Under the pieces are notes generated by a model that worked only from the letters and a program-made list of their open reading frames with translations, had not been told where the DNA came from and made no database searches. From Flavobacteriaceae bacterium (GTDB lineage: Bacteria > Bacteroidota > Bacteroidia > Flavobacteriales > Flavobacteriaceae): a stretch of 64,000 nt of DNA. Shown one piece after another: positions 9,032 to 17,512 of the stretch. The translations under genes and the position numbers were made by a program. The stretch covers positions 186,001 to 250,000 of the forward strand of contig JAGYJA010000006.1 of assembly GCA_018402385.1 (NCBI GenBank). Reading direction: 5' to 3'. The number at the start of each line of letters is the position of its first letter. Within the stretch, counting starts at the first letter, position 1.

Positions 9032-9205
9032 ATGTGCGGTATTTCAGGTTATATCGGAAAACAGGAAGCAAGCAGCACCATCGCATTGATGACGGGTACA
9101 CAGACCCACCGTGGTCCCGATGCTTCAGGGAGTTTTATTGATACTATTTTTGTAAAATGTGTGAATTTAAGTACTCTGATTAATACCTTTTTGATAAATG
9201 AATAA
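9032..9205 (+). pseudogene. asnB: N-terminal remnant of glutamine-dependent asparagine synthase
   Basis: The 57-codon frame begins MCGISGYIGKQ, with the catalytic Cys2 of class II glutamine amidotransferases, and includes THRGPDASG, the next conserved block of AsnB-type enzymes. After about 40 matching residues the similarity stops, and the frame runs out 8 bp inside the next gene. The ATP-dependent synthase domain and most of the glutaminase domain are missing. AsnB-type genes often modify sugars or peptides in glycan loci, so this looks like the left end of a gene removed by a deletion or replacement that brought in the following glycosyltransferase gene. Confidence 0.82.
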
Positions 9206-10583
9206 TTCCAAAACGATTTTAATAATCTTACCTGATGGAGTGGGCTTGCGTAATTTTGTTTACACCTCCTTTAAAGAAATTGGAGTTTCGATTGGTTATA
9301 ATTTAAAATACTGGAACGCAACACCTTTTAATATAGAACCCCTTGGATATAAAGAAATTTCTTTAAAAGGAAAAATACATCCAAAAACTGATTTGCTAAA
9401 AAGAGCACGAAAGGAGATCGAATTAAATGAATTCCAAATCAAGACATCCAATTCCATTTTTTCTGCCTATCGTTTTACACCGGCAACTAATACCCTCAAA
9501 CAAAAAATAAAAAACAGCATTGTTAAGTATTACAGTAAAACGTATCAAAATAATTTAAGTGGTTTACGTAAAAAACTGCAACTAAGTGAGCGTAAAACAC
9601 CCTATTATCAAGCTTGTTTAGCGACCTTAAAGCAAGAGCAACCTGCGCTGGTATTTTGTACCAATCAGCGTCCGGTGAATGCAATTGCACCCCTCACAGC
9701 AGCACAGGATTTAGGGATTCCCACGGCTACTTTTATTTTTTCCTGGGACAACTTGCCCAAAGCCACTATGGTTGTTGAAACCGATTATTATTTTGTGTGG
9801 AGCGCCCATATGAAAGCCGAATTGCTTTTTTACTACCCTTACATCCGGGAGCATCAAATTATTATTAGTGGTACTCCTCAGTTTGAGATGCATTTTGATG
9901 CAACACTCAAACAAACAAAGACCGCATTTTGTAACGAACATGAGTTGGATGTCAACAAGCGGTACCTCTGTTTTTCAGGAGACGACATCACCACTTCGCC
10001 ACACGATCCTTATTATTTGGAAGAAACAGCCAAGGCCGTACGAAAAGTAAACGCTGAAGGAGGGAACTGGCAGATCCTGTTCAGAAGGTGTCCTGTGGAT
10101 TTTTCCGGTCGTTATGATGCCGTGCTTTCCACTTTTAAAAGTGAAATAAGTGAATTGCCTCCTTTGTGGAAGCAAGTGGGTGATCAATGGAATGCTGTGA
10201 TGCCCTCTCCGGAAGACAACCGCAGGCTTTTAAACACCGTGGCACATTCAGAATTAATTATCAATGTGGGTTCGTCGATGGTTTTTGATGGGGTTTGTCA
10301 TGAGGTCCCCACTGCTTATATCAATTACAATCCGACACAGGAGCCGGTGAAAAAGGACATTCACACCATATACAAATACATTCATTTTCAATCCATGCCC
10401 AAAGAGGCACCGGTCTATTGGTTAAACAACCCGGAAGCACTCCTGGAAATTTTAACTAATTTAGACCACCATAAAAAAAATAGACTTGAAGCCGCAGCAA
10501 GCTGGTTTCAAACCATCAATGAACATCCACCCCAAAAGGCTTCAGAGCGTATTTGGGAAGGGATTGAAAAAATACTATCCTAA
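9198..10583 (+). CDS. Putative GT-B glycosyltransferase, family not recognised
   Basis: A 461-aa protein that I can place only by fold-like features. The N-terminus TILIILPDGVGLRNFVY looks like a Rossmann strand-loop. A middle FSWDNLPKATMVVETDYYFVWS and IISGTPQFEMH, and a late NVGSSMVFDGVCHEVPTAYINYN, resemble the donor-binding half of GT-B enzymes (UDP-glycosyltransferase or CDP-glycerol-transferase-like). No membrane helix is seen. It starts within the asnB remnant, and its stop shares one base with the next ATG (TAATG), so it is translationally coupled to the following GT4 gene. A role in extending the nonulosonate-containing glycan is possible but is inference. Confidence 0.6.
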   Translation: MNNSKTILIILPDGVGLRNFVYTSFKEIGVSIGYNLKYWNATPFNIEPLGYKEISLKGKIHPKTDLLKRARKEIELNEFQIKTSNSIFSAYRFTPATNTLKQKIKNSIVKYYSKTYQNNLSGLRKKLQLSERKTPYYQACLATLKQEQPALVFCTNQRPVNAIAPLTAAQDLGIPTATFIFSWDNLPKATMVVETDYYFVWSAHMKAELLFYYPYIREHQIIISGTPQFEMHFDATLKQTKTAFCNEHELDVNKRYLCFSGDDITTSPHDPYYLEETAKAVRKVNAEGGNWQILFRRCPVDFSGRYDAVLSTFKSEISELPPLWKQVGDQWNAVMPSPEDNRRLLNTVAHSELIINVGSSMVFDGVCHEVPTAYINYNPTQEPVKKDIHTIYKYIHFQSMPKEAPVYWLNNPEALLEILTNLDHHKKNRLEAAASWFQTINEHPPQKASERIWEGIEKILS

Positions 10584-11734
10584 TGCACATCTGTTTCCTA
10601 ACCCCCGAATACCCCCATCCCGACATCGGTAAGTCGGGCGGACTGGGCACCAGTATCAAAAACCTGGCGACTCAGTTGGTGAAAGAGGGGGTGACGGTCA
10701 CGGTGGTGGTTTGTGGGCAAAAGCAAGATGCGGTGTTTATGGAAGACCAGATTACCTTTCATGTCATCAGACAACGCACTTATCCTCTTTTTGGGTTTTA
10801 CCGTTATCGCAAGTTTTTGGAAACCTATCTCAATCGGCTGTGCCGCTCAGAAAAATTTGATTTGGTGGAAGCCCCGGACTGGACCGGAATCACCGCCTTT
10901 ATGCAATTGCAAGTGCCATTGGTGATTCGCTTTAACGGAAGTGACGCCTATTTTTGTAAACTGGACGGGCGACCTCAGAAAAAGAAAAATTACTTTTTTG
11001 AAAAGTGGGCATTGCAAGGGGCAGACCACCTTTTGTCTGTAAGCCAATTTACAGCAGCTGAAACACGAGCTTTGTTCGATTTAAAAAAGGAAATCACAGT
11101 GATACCCAATAGCATTGATATCCATCGTTTTGAACCACAACCTGAAAAGGAACAACCGGGCAGGGTACTTTATTTTGGAACCATCATCAGAAAAAAGGGC
11201 GTGCTGGAACTCGTTTCCATATATAACTTAGTCCACGCGGCCCATCCTGAAACCCAATTCATCTTTGCCGGAAAAGATGTCGTCGATGTATTTACCGGAA
11301 CTTCCACCAAAACAATGATTTTGGAAGGGTTGGACGATGCGGTAAAAGAAAAAGTTCACTTTTTAGAGGAGTTGCCCTATGCTGCAATACAAGAAGAAAT
11401 TGCCAAAGCCACGGTGGTTGTCCTGCCCAGTTTTGCCGAAGCCATGCCAATGACCTGGTTGGAAGCTATGGCCATGGAAAAAGCATTGGTCACCTCAGAT
11501 ATTGGCTGGGCAAAGGAATTGATGATTGACGGGGTAACCGGATATACTGTAAATCCCAAAGACCATCAAAGGTATGCAGATAAAATAGGCGCTCTTTTAA
11601 AAGATACCCCCTTAAGGAAATTATTGGGCGTTCAGGCACGAAAACGTGTGACTGAACATTTTTCAACGAATGTGATCACCCGGAAAAACAGTGATTTTTA
11701 CAAATCAATTGTCAACAATCAAGACAAATCCTAA
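10583..11734 (+). CDS. GT4-family glycosyltransferase
   Basis: A 383-aa GT-B enzyme. The N-terminal FLTPEYPHPDIGKSGGLGTS carries the glycine-rich acceptor loop with GGLGT. IPNSIDIHRFEP near residue 175 is the interdomain hinge seen in GT4. EAMPMTWLEAMAMEKA near residue 288 is the EX7E donor-phosphate motif. It belongs to the same operon as its neighbours, with a one-base stop/start overlap upstream and a 3-bp gap downstream. The donor and linkage are unknown. Confidence 0.87.
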   Translation: MHICFLTPEYPHPDIGKSGGLGTSIKNLATQLVKEGVTVTVVVCGQKQDAVFMEDQITFHVIRQRTYPLFGFYRYRKFLETYLNRLCRSEKFDLVEAPDWTGITAFMQLQVPLVIRFNGSDAYFCKLDGRPQKKKNYFFEKWALQGADHLLSVSQFTAAETRALFDLKKEITVIPNSIDIHRFEPQPEKEQPGRVLYFGTIIRKKGVLELVSIYNLVHAAHPETQFIFAGKDVVDVFTGTSTKTMILEGLDDAVKEKVHFLEELPYAAIQEEIAKATVVVLPSFAEAMPMTWLEAMAMEKALVTSDIGWAKELMIDGVTGYTVNPKDHQRYADKIGALLKDTPLRKLLGVQARKRVTEHFSTNVITRKNSDFYKSIVNNQDKS

Positions 11735-11737
11735 AGT

Positions 11738-13276
11738 ATGTTGTTGCTAATTCATCATCAAAACAAAGTTGTTGCTGTTAAAGACGGCGATAAACAGTTG
11801 TCTGTTTTACAACCTCAAAATATTGCCAAGCAACTTTTTACTTTAGCTAAAGATTTTCCGGATGCGTTGATTGTATGGTGTGAAGTAACACAAAAAGACA
11901 ATCTCAACCTGATAGAAATACCCCGGCTTTTTCATCATCATAAAATAATACATTCCTTTGGGAACTCAACTTATTTGGGTGATTCAATAGGCTTTGTGGA
12001 GGACAGTCCGTTTATAAAAATCAATCCTAAAGTACCCTATCCCACCTGGCAATTGAGTTCGATGGTGGGAGGCATAACTGCTACAGTTTTAAATGCGATA
12101 GCCGGTAAAATTCCCTCTGAGGTGAATTTCGCCTATTTTTTAAATTCGCTCGGAAAATTAGTCATGCCACAAGGGATTTTTTGTTACAACAACCCCAATT
12201 TGCTGATAGAAATTCCTAAAAAGCAATCAAAAAAAGGGACTTCTTTTGACTTATTTCGGTTTGTAAAGCAACATTATAAGCATCGCTGGACTTTTTTGCT
12301 TTTCCTTAATATGATTTATTACGAGAAAAAGTTTCCTATATTTCCTCTAATCGCAGCATTGTTTTACAGGAATCGAAAACTACCACCTGAATTACTTGAC
12401 AAGATACCTTTGGCAACCAATAAATATACGGAAGTAGCTTTGAGCTTGGATGTAGTGATTCCCACAATTGGAAGAAAAAAGTATGTGTATGCTGTTTTAA
12501 AAGACCTAGCCGATCAAAGCCTTTTACCAAAAAAAGTCATTTTAGTAGAACAAAATCCTGATTTGGAGTGTGGTAGCGAACTCGATTTTTTAACTTCTGA
12601 GTCTTGGCCCTTTGAGGTAAAGCATATTTTTATTCGTCAAACAGGAGCTTGCAATGCCCGAAATCTAGCACTGAATGAAGTCACGGCAGCCGCTGTTTTT
12701 CTGGCAGACGATGATATAAGAATGGGAAATGATTTTTTAGAACAAGCCAGTAAAAAAATGATCGCTTTAAAAGTTGAAGCTGTAACTCTTTCCTGTCTTC
12801 AGGAGGATGAAATTGAAATTAATAAAACCCCGATTCAATGGAAATCCTTTGGTTCCGGTTGCAGTATCGTTTACACGACAACATTAAAAGACATCCGTTT
12901 TGATATGGGCTTTGAAAACGGTTTTGGCGAAGATGCCGATTTTGGTATGGAATTGCGCAATAAAGGGGTGGATGTTATTTATTTGCCCCATCCCCAAATA
13001 ACCCACCTAAAAGCACCTGTTGGCGGTTTTCGAACACAACCCAAGTTGGAGTGGGAAAACGAAACCACTCAACCAAAGCCTTCACCCACAATTATGCTTT
13101 TCCATTTAAAACACCGCACCAAAGAACAACGACAAGGATATAAGACAACCTTATTCTTTAAATACTACCCAAAGCAATCCATTAAAAATCCTTTTCGTTA
13201 TTTTAGGATTTTTAAAGCACAATGGAAGCAGAGTGTGTTTTGGGCAGAGAAATTGGCTGGGAGAGACAGATATTAG
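11738..13276 (+). CDS. GT2 glycosyltransferase with a long N-terminal extension
   Basis: A 512-aa protein. The GT2 domain covers about residues 235-470: LDVVIPTIGRKKYV (first strand), FLADDDIRMGNDF (DxD-type metal site) and NGFGEDADFGMEL (catalytic acidic helix). About 230 residues in front of it have no family I recognise; they contain SSMVGGITATVLNAIAGKIP and a hydrophobic patch WTFLLFLNMIYY that may touch the membrane. Spacing to the upstream gene is 3 bp, so it is in the same operon. The extension may be an acceptor-recognition domain or a second, degenerate transferase domain. Confidence 0.8.
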   Translation: MLLLIHHQNKVVAVKDGDKQLSVLQPQNIAKQLFTLAKDFPDALIVWCEVTQKDNLNLIEIPRLFHHHKIIHSFGNSTYLGDSIGFVEDSPFIKINPKVPYPTWQLSSMVGGITATVLNAIAGKIPSEVNFAYFLNSLGKLVMPQGIFCYNNPNLLIEIPKKQSKKGTSFDLFRFVKQHYKHRWTFLLFLNMIYYEKKFPIFPLIAALFYRNRKLPPELLDKIPLATNKYTEVALSLDVVIPTIGRKKYVYAVLKDLADQSLLPKKVILVEQNPDLECGSELDFLTSESWPFEVKHIFIRQTGACNARNLALNEVTAAAVFLADDDIRMGNDFLEQASKKMIALKVEAVTLSCLQEDEIEINKTPIQWKSFGSGCSIVYTTTLKDIRFDMGFENGFGEDADFGMELRNKGVDVIYLPHPQITHLKAPVGGFRTQPKLEWENETTQPKPSPTIMLFHLKHRTKEQRQGYKTTLFFKYYPKQSIKNPFRYFRIFKAQWKQSVFWAEKLAGRDRY

Positions 13277-13310
13277 ATAATAGCTATGAGATTTTAGAAA
13301 AGAGAAAATA

Positions 13311-13333
13311 GAAAAGCGAAAATAGAGAAGAGA
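13311..13333. repeat. 23-bp purine-rich dispersed repeat, copy 1
   Basis: These 23 bases, from GAAAAGCG to AAGAGA, recur identically at 20233-20255. Both copies are intergenic and + oriented, within GAAAATAGAGAAG-rich stretches. Confidence 0.75.
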
Positions 13334-13396
13334 AATTAGATAAAAAAAATAAACGGTTAATCCTATTTAGGACTCTACACGCTACAAACCAGAAAC

Positions 13397-14359
13397 TTGA
13401 AACAAGAAACCACAAATATAGAGACCTCCCTGATCATCTGCACTTATATGCGTCCTCAGCCTTTGCATCGCTTGCTGGTGTCGGTGATGCAGCAGACACG
13501 TAAGCCAGATGAAATCCTGATAGTGGACGGTTCTACCAATGATGGCACTCAACAGATGCTGGCAGGAGCCGGGTTTGAAGGCGTGCGTTATTATCAGGTG
13601 AGTGCACAGGACAGAGGATTGACCCGGCAGCGCAATTTTGGAATTCAAAAGGTAGCCGGGACTTCAGCTGTCATCTGTTTTTTGGATGATGATACTGTTT
13701 TGGAACCTGATTATTTTGAGCAATTGCTCTCCACTTATATCCAATTCCCCGAAGCACTGGCTGTGGGCGGCTATATTAGCAATGAAGTGGTCTGGGAGAC
13801 TGTTCCAGAAGGGTATGTACCCCGTACAAATGAATATGTGTATGACGAGCTACAAACGCAAAGACGGCAGCCGTTTTGTATTGCGAAAGAAATTGGGTCT
13901 CGACAGTGATGTCCCCCCGGCGCACTTTCCCGAGTTTGGTCACGGGCGTAGTGTGGGATTCCTTCCGCCAAGCAACAAAACCTATCCCGTGCAACAGATT
14001 ATGGGTGGGGTAGCATCTTACCGTAAAGGATGTATTTGAAACCATGTCATTTTCCACTTATTTTGAAGGCTATGGCCTCTATGAAGATGCTGATTTTAGC
14101 TCTGCGTTTGTCTAAAAAGGGGGCATTGTATGTCAATACAGCAGCCCGATTGCAGCATTTACACGAGCCGGACGGCAGACCCAACCAATACCGTTATGGA
14201 AAAATGGTGGTACGCAACGGCTGGTATGTTTGGCGGGTGGCGCATCCCAGTCCGTCTTTGAAAGCAACTCTAAAATGGCATGCAATCACTATCTTGTTAA
14301 CTAAAATTAAGATTTGTCAATGTACTGACTACCTCAAAAAGAAAAGCTGCTTTTACTGA
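13397..14359 (+). pseudogene. GT2 glycosyltransferase, frame broken three times
   Basis: Removing three single extra bases gives about 319 aa of one GT2 enzyme: TSLIICTYMRPQPL (first strand), VDGSTNDGTQQML, FLDDDTVLEPDYF (DxD site), then MGGVASYRKDVFETMSF and GYGLYEDADFSLRLS (catalytic ED), and a C-terminal tail with basic and hydrophobic residues. The breaks lie near 13850, near the G run at about 14029 and near 14098 (an extra T in AGCTCTG). Three +1 shifts in a gene whose conserved residues are all present point to a very recent loss or to sequence errors. A 120-bp AT-rich gap with a purine-rich repeat separates it from the gene before. Confidence 0.8.
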
Positions 14360-14451
14360 GGCTTTGGGGCGCGTTGTGGGTTGGTGGAGTTTGTTATTTA
14401 ATGCTCCCAAAATCAAATAAAGGTTCATCCTAATGCTAACTAATTCTCGCA

Positions 14452-15259
14452 ATGAAAACTTCAAAAGACATTATAGAAACCAATAAAAAGCAGAAGGAAT
14501 TCTACAATACCAAGAAGAAAAACCTGGCGACACGGTTGTGGTCAAGACTAAGGGAAAAGACACTTAAAGGAATCAGGCAGAACTCAGGGATGCAACAACA
14601 GTATTATGACCTTCATAAAGTTTGGTTTGGGGATTTAAGCACAAAAAAAGTATTGGATTTGGGGTGTTATGCCGGCAACACTTTATCGATGTATTTGGCT
14701 GAAAACTCAAAGTCTTATCTTGGTTTGGATTTGAGTGAGGTCGCAATTGAAAAGCTGAATAAACGCCTGGAGCACTTACCACACGCCAAGGCTGATCGCA
14801 GCTGATTTCCTTTCAGATGCCTTTCTGGAAACGGAATTTGATCTTATTTATGCGTATGGGGTGTTGCATCATTTTGAGAATACTAGTGTTTTGATTGACA
14901 GACTGAATGAAAAGCTCGCTCCGGGGGGCACTATCATTAGTTATGATCCACTTGAAACCAGTGTGCCCATAAAATTTATAAGACTTCTTTACAGACCTTT
15001 TCAAAGTGATGCTGCCTGGGAGTGGCCATTTACCCGAAAAACCTACAAACAATTTGCAAACGCTTTTGACATTGAAGAACGGCGAGGTATCCTAGGGAAA
15101 TCTAAATGGATTGTACTTATAAACCTACTGCCCCTAACTGCTGAAAAGAAAAAACAAATGGCTCAAAAGTGGCACCATCAAGACTGGAATCAGTCGGCTG
15201 TTTCAGACAAAAGTTTGTTTCGATGTATGCATATTACGATGAAGATGCGGAAGAGGTAG
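14452..15259 (+). pseudogene. SAM-dependent methyltransferase, frame broken twice
   Basis: VLDLGCYAGNTLSMYL (about residue 66) is motif I, the SAM-binding loop of class I methyltransferases; GLDLSEVAIEKL follows, and then, in the next frame, YAYGVLHHFEN and LAPGGTIISYDP. The first break is near 14797. A second, near 15225, would turn the odd ending into SMYAYYDEDAEEV, the ending I expect for this family. In that frame translation then runs without a stop into the GGGTTTTC-rich left flank of the neighbouring cassette, as if an insertion removed the natural stop. The likely substrate is a sugar or lipid-linked glycan, inferred from the locus only. Confidence 0.75.
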
Positions 15260-15312
15260 TTTTCGGGTTGGCGGGTTTTCGGGTTTTCGGGTTTTCGTGG
15301 TTGGCGTGGTTG

Positions 15313-15796
15313 CGGGTTTTCGGGTTTACTGATTATTTATTTTATAAATTTAAAGTTTAATAAATTGTTTTACCAAAACCTATTAAATTATGGGGACTTA
15401 TAAAGATTTAGAGATTTATACGCTTTCAATGGAGTTGTTTTTTAAAGTACATCCGCTTACTCTTAAATTACCTAAGTATGAGCTTTATGAATTGGGCAGT
15501 CAGTTGAGAAGGTCGTCAGATTCTGTGGTGTCTAACATTGTAGAGGGGTATGGTAGAAGGAGATATAAAAATGATTACATAAAGTTTTTAGTTTATGCGC
15601 ATTCGAGCAATGATGAAACCATTAATCATATTGAAAAATTAGCATTTTTATACCCTCAACTAAGCGCTATGTTTTTAGAAATACAAGAAAAATATGACGG
15701 TTTTGGTAGAAAAATTAATAATTTTATAAAGTTTGTAGAAAGGTCATAATAACTTCAATATTAAAATACTCGTGAACCCTTAAACCCGAAAACCCG
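15313..15796. mobile_element. Inverted-repeat cassette carrying a four-helix-bundle gene
   Basis: A perfect 16-bp inverted repeat bounds the unit: CGGGTTTTCGGGTTTA at 15313-15328 and its reverse complement at 15781-15796. The left side is extended by further CGGGTTTTCGGG copies from about 15250. The only gene inside encodes the four-helix-bundle protein; no transposase is present. The unit sits between a methyltransferase and a glycosyltransferase. I call it mobile-element-like from structure; target-site duplications are not evident. Confidence 0.6.
15390..15749 (+). CDS. Four-helix-bundle protein (S23/IVP family)
   Basis: A 119-aa protein with the family pattern: DLEIYTLSMELFFKVHPLT in helix 1, YELYELGSQLRRSSDSVVSNIVEGYGR spanning helix 2 (seen as LGSQLRRSSDSV and NIVEGYGRR), then FLVYAHSSNDETINHIEKL and a last helix. 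The family (TIGR02436) was first known from intervening sequences in 23S rRNA genes and is scattered in many Bacteroidota genomes; related proteins act with diversity-generating retroelements. No reverse transcriptase is present here. Its biochemical role is unknown. It is the sole cargo of an inverted-repeat-bounded unit, which suggests that it either moves itself or travels with a helper encoded elsewhere. Confidence 0.88.
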   Translation: MGTYKDLEIYTLSMELFFKVHPLTLKLPKYELYELGSQLRRSSDSVVSNIVEGYGRRRYKNDYIKFLVYAHSSNDETINHIEKLAFLYPQLSAMFLEIQEKYDGFGRKINNFIKFVERS

Positions 15797-15808
15797 ATAA
15801 CCAACCTA

Positions 15809-16918
15809 GTGAAACTCCTGATCATCTCCCATACATCCCACAAAAAGCAAGATAATCACTATTTTGCTTATGGCCCTTATGTCAGGGAAATAAATCTTTG
15901 GGAAAAGAATGTCGATAAAATTTTAGTGGTTGCTCCTTTAGTCGAAACCACTCCCGGTGCTATTGATTTGCCCTATAAAAGTGCGAGCATCACATTTTTT
16001 AAAGTAGCTGCCTTTTCAATGACAAGTTTTGGAAATACACTAAAAGCTTTTTTACAAATTCCGGTTATTCTATGGGTGCTTTTTAAAGCCATGCGAAAGG
16101 CCGATCACATTCACCTGCGATGCCCGGGGAATATGGGTTTGCTGGGAAGTGTGGTTCAACTCTTTTTTCCAAAGAAGAAAAAATCAGCCAAATATGCCGG
16201 TAACTGGGACCCCAACGCAAAGCAGCCCCTTAGTTATCGCTTCCAAAAATGGCTCTTAAACAACTCCTTCCTCACCCGAAATATGCAAGTGATGGTCTAT
16301 GGAAACTGGTCCCATACTTCAAAAAATATCATTCCTTTTTTTACCGCTACGTATCCGGAATCCAAACGTCAAAATATCACAAAAACATTTCAATCGCCCT
16401 ATAAGGCCCTCTTTGTGGGTGGGCTCACTCCGGGAAAAAATCCCTTATATGCGGTGCAGCTTATACATCAATTCATCAAGGAAGGAATTGATATCAGTTT
16501 AAATCTTTTTGGAGAAGGCCCGGAACGAGAGGCGATAACAGATTATATCACAATCAACAAACTTCAGGCGAGCGTTCATTTACATGGCAATCAGACAGGC
16601 GAAGTCGTTGAACAGGCGTATCAAGACAGTCATTTTCTTATCTTAGCTTCCCGTTCTGAAGGCTGGCCAAAAGTAGTGGCTGAGGCCATGTTTTGGGGAT
16701 GTGTTCCTTTGGCAACAAAGGTATCCTGTGTGCCTGAAATGCTGGGAAATGGAGAAAGAGGTGTATTGTTGTCAAAACAGTGGGAGCGGGATGTGGAGGT
16801 TCTTTATGCACTATTGAAAGCGCCCACCAAACTCCAAAACATGTCACTCAAAGCCCACAACTGGTCACAGCAATACACTTTGGAGTCATTTGAGCAAAGG
16901 ATAAAAAGTTTGATTTAA
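15809..16918 (+). CDS. GT4-family glycosyltransferase
   Basis: A 369-aa GT-B enzyme. Signatures are LFVGGLTPGKNPLYAV near residue 200 (start of the donor domain) and SRSEGWPKVVAEAMFWGCVP near residue 278, the EX7E motif. Residues 60-120 hold hydrophobic stretches (ILWVLFKAM) that may contact the membrane, where lipid-linked acceptors lie. The start is GTG 15809, 12 bp after the inverted repeat of the upstream cassette, so the native promoter or upstream coupling may have been replaced by the insertion. It is part of the surface-glycan locus; donor unknown. Confidence 0.86.
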   Translation: MKLLIISHTSHKKQDNHYFAYGPYVREINLWEKNVDKILVVAPLVETTPGAIDLPYKSASITFFKVAAFSMTSFGNTLKAFLQIPVILWVLFKAMRKADHIHLRCPGNMGLLGSVVQLFFPKKKKSAKYAGNWDPNAKQPLSYRFQKWLLNNSFLTRNMQVMVYGNWSHTSKNIIPFFTATYPESKRQNITKTFQSPYKALFVGGLTPGKNPLYAVQLIHQFIKEGIDISLNLFGEGPEREAITDYITINKLQASVHLHGNQTGEVVEQAYQDSHFLILASRSEGWPKVVAEAMFWGCVPLATKVSCVPEMLGNGERGVLLSKQWERDVEVLYALLKAPTKLQNMSLKAHNWSQQYTLESFEQRIKSLI

Positions 16919-16938
16919 GATTAAGAGGATAAAAAGGG

Positions 16939-17465
16939 TTCACGCAAAGGGACGCAAAGTTTATACGCAAAGAATACGCAAAGGTTTTTTTATCTTTATG
17001 ATTATACTTATAAATATATGAATGAGAATGAATTGTCCTATTTAGTGATTGGTTTAGCGCTGGAGTTGCACAAAAATGTAGGCCCCGGGTTATTAGAATC
17101 GGCTTATGAAAATGCATTAGCTTTCGATTTGAGAAAATCAGGTCTTGATGTAAAACAACAAGTTCCTATGCCTTTTGTATATAAAGATATAAAAATGGAA
17201 GTGGGTTACAGAATTGATTTGATTGTCGAAAATAAATTATTAATTGAAATTAAGTCCGTCGAGGGTTTAGCACCTGTTCATTTTTCACAATTGCTTACAT
17301 ATCTGAGATTATCAGATAAAAAGTTAGGACTTCTCATTAATTTTAACAGTAAACGTCTCAGAGACGGAATTCATAGAATCGTTAACAATCTTGAAGAATA
17401 AGCTTGAAAATTTAAGTAAATTTCTTTGCGCCACTTTGCGAAATTCTTTGCGTTTCTTTGCGAGA
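16939..17465. mobile_element. Inverted-repeat cassette carrying a GxxExxY gene
   Basis: The left arm (16939-16983) has four CGCAAAG boxes; the right arm (17424-17465) has four CTTTGCG boxes in the mirror order. Aligned as inverted repeats, the arms agree over most of 42-45 bp, including the outer TTC-CGCAAAG-ACGCAAAG spacing. The only gene between them is the GxxExxY protein at 17018-17401. No transposase is present. Confidence 0.68.
17018..17401 (+). CDS. GxxExxY protein, PD-(D/E)XK nuclease-like
   Basis: A 127-aa protein with the name-giving motif in GPGLLESAYENAL (about residue 28) and a nuclease-like core: YRIDLIVENKLLIEIKSVE (about residue 68), with the D...E-x-K pattern of PD-(D/E)XK folds. 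HFSQLLTYLRLSDKKLGLLINF follows (seen as HFSQLLTYLRL and LGLLINFN). The family (TIGR04256, related to PF13366) is common in Bacteroidota and of unknown function; nuclease activity is inference from the motif. It is flanked by multi-box inverted repeats and lies between two GT4 genes with no functional link, which fits a mobile cassette. Confidence 0.9.
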   Translation: MNENELSYLVIGLALELHKNVGPGLLESAYENALAFDLRKSGLDVKQQVPMPFVYKDIKMEVGYRIDLIVENKLLIEIKSVEGLAPVHFSQLLTYLRLSDKKLGLLINFNSKRLRDGIHRIVNNLEE

Positions 17466-17512
17466 AACTTTAACTCCTGATCTTAAACAGTTTAACAAAC
17501 CCTTTTTAACCC

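Noticed and set aside
15390..17401. Diversity-generating retroelement or phage linked to the four-helix-bundle protein
   Set aside because: No reverse transcriptase, template/variable repeat pair, integrase or phage gene is seen nearby.
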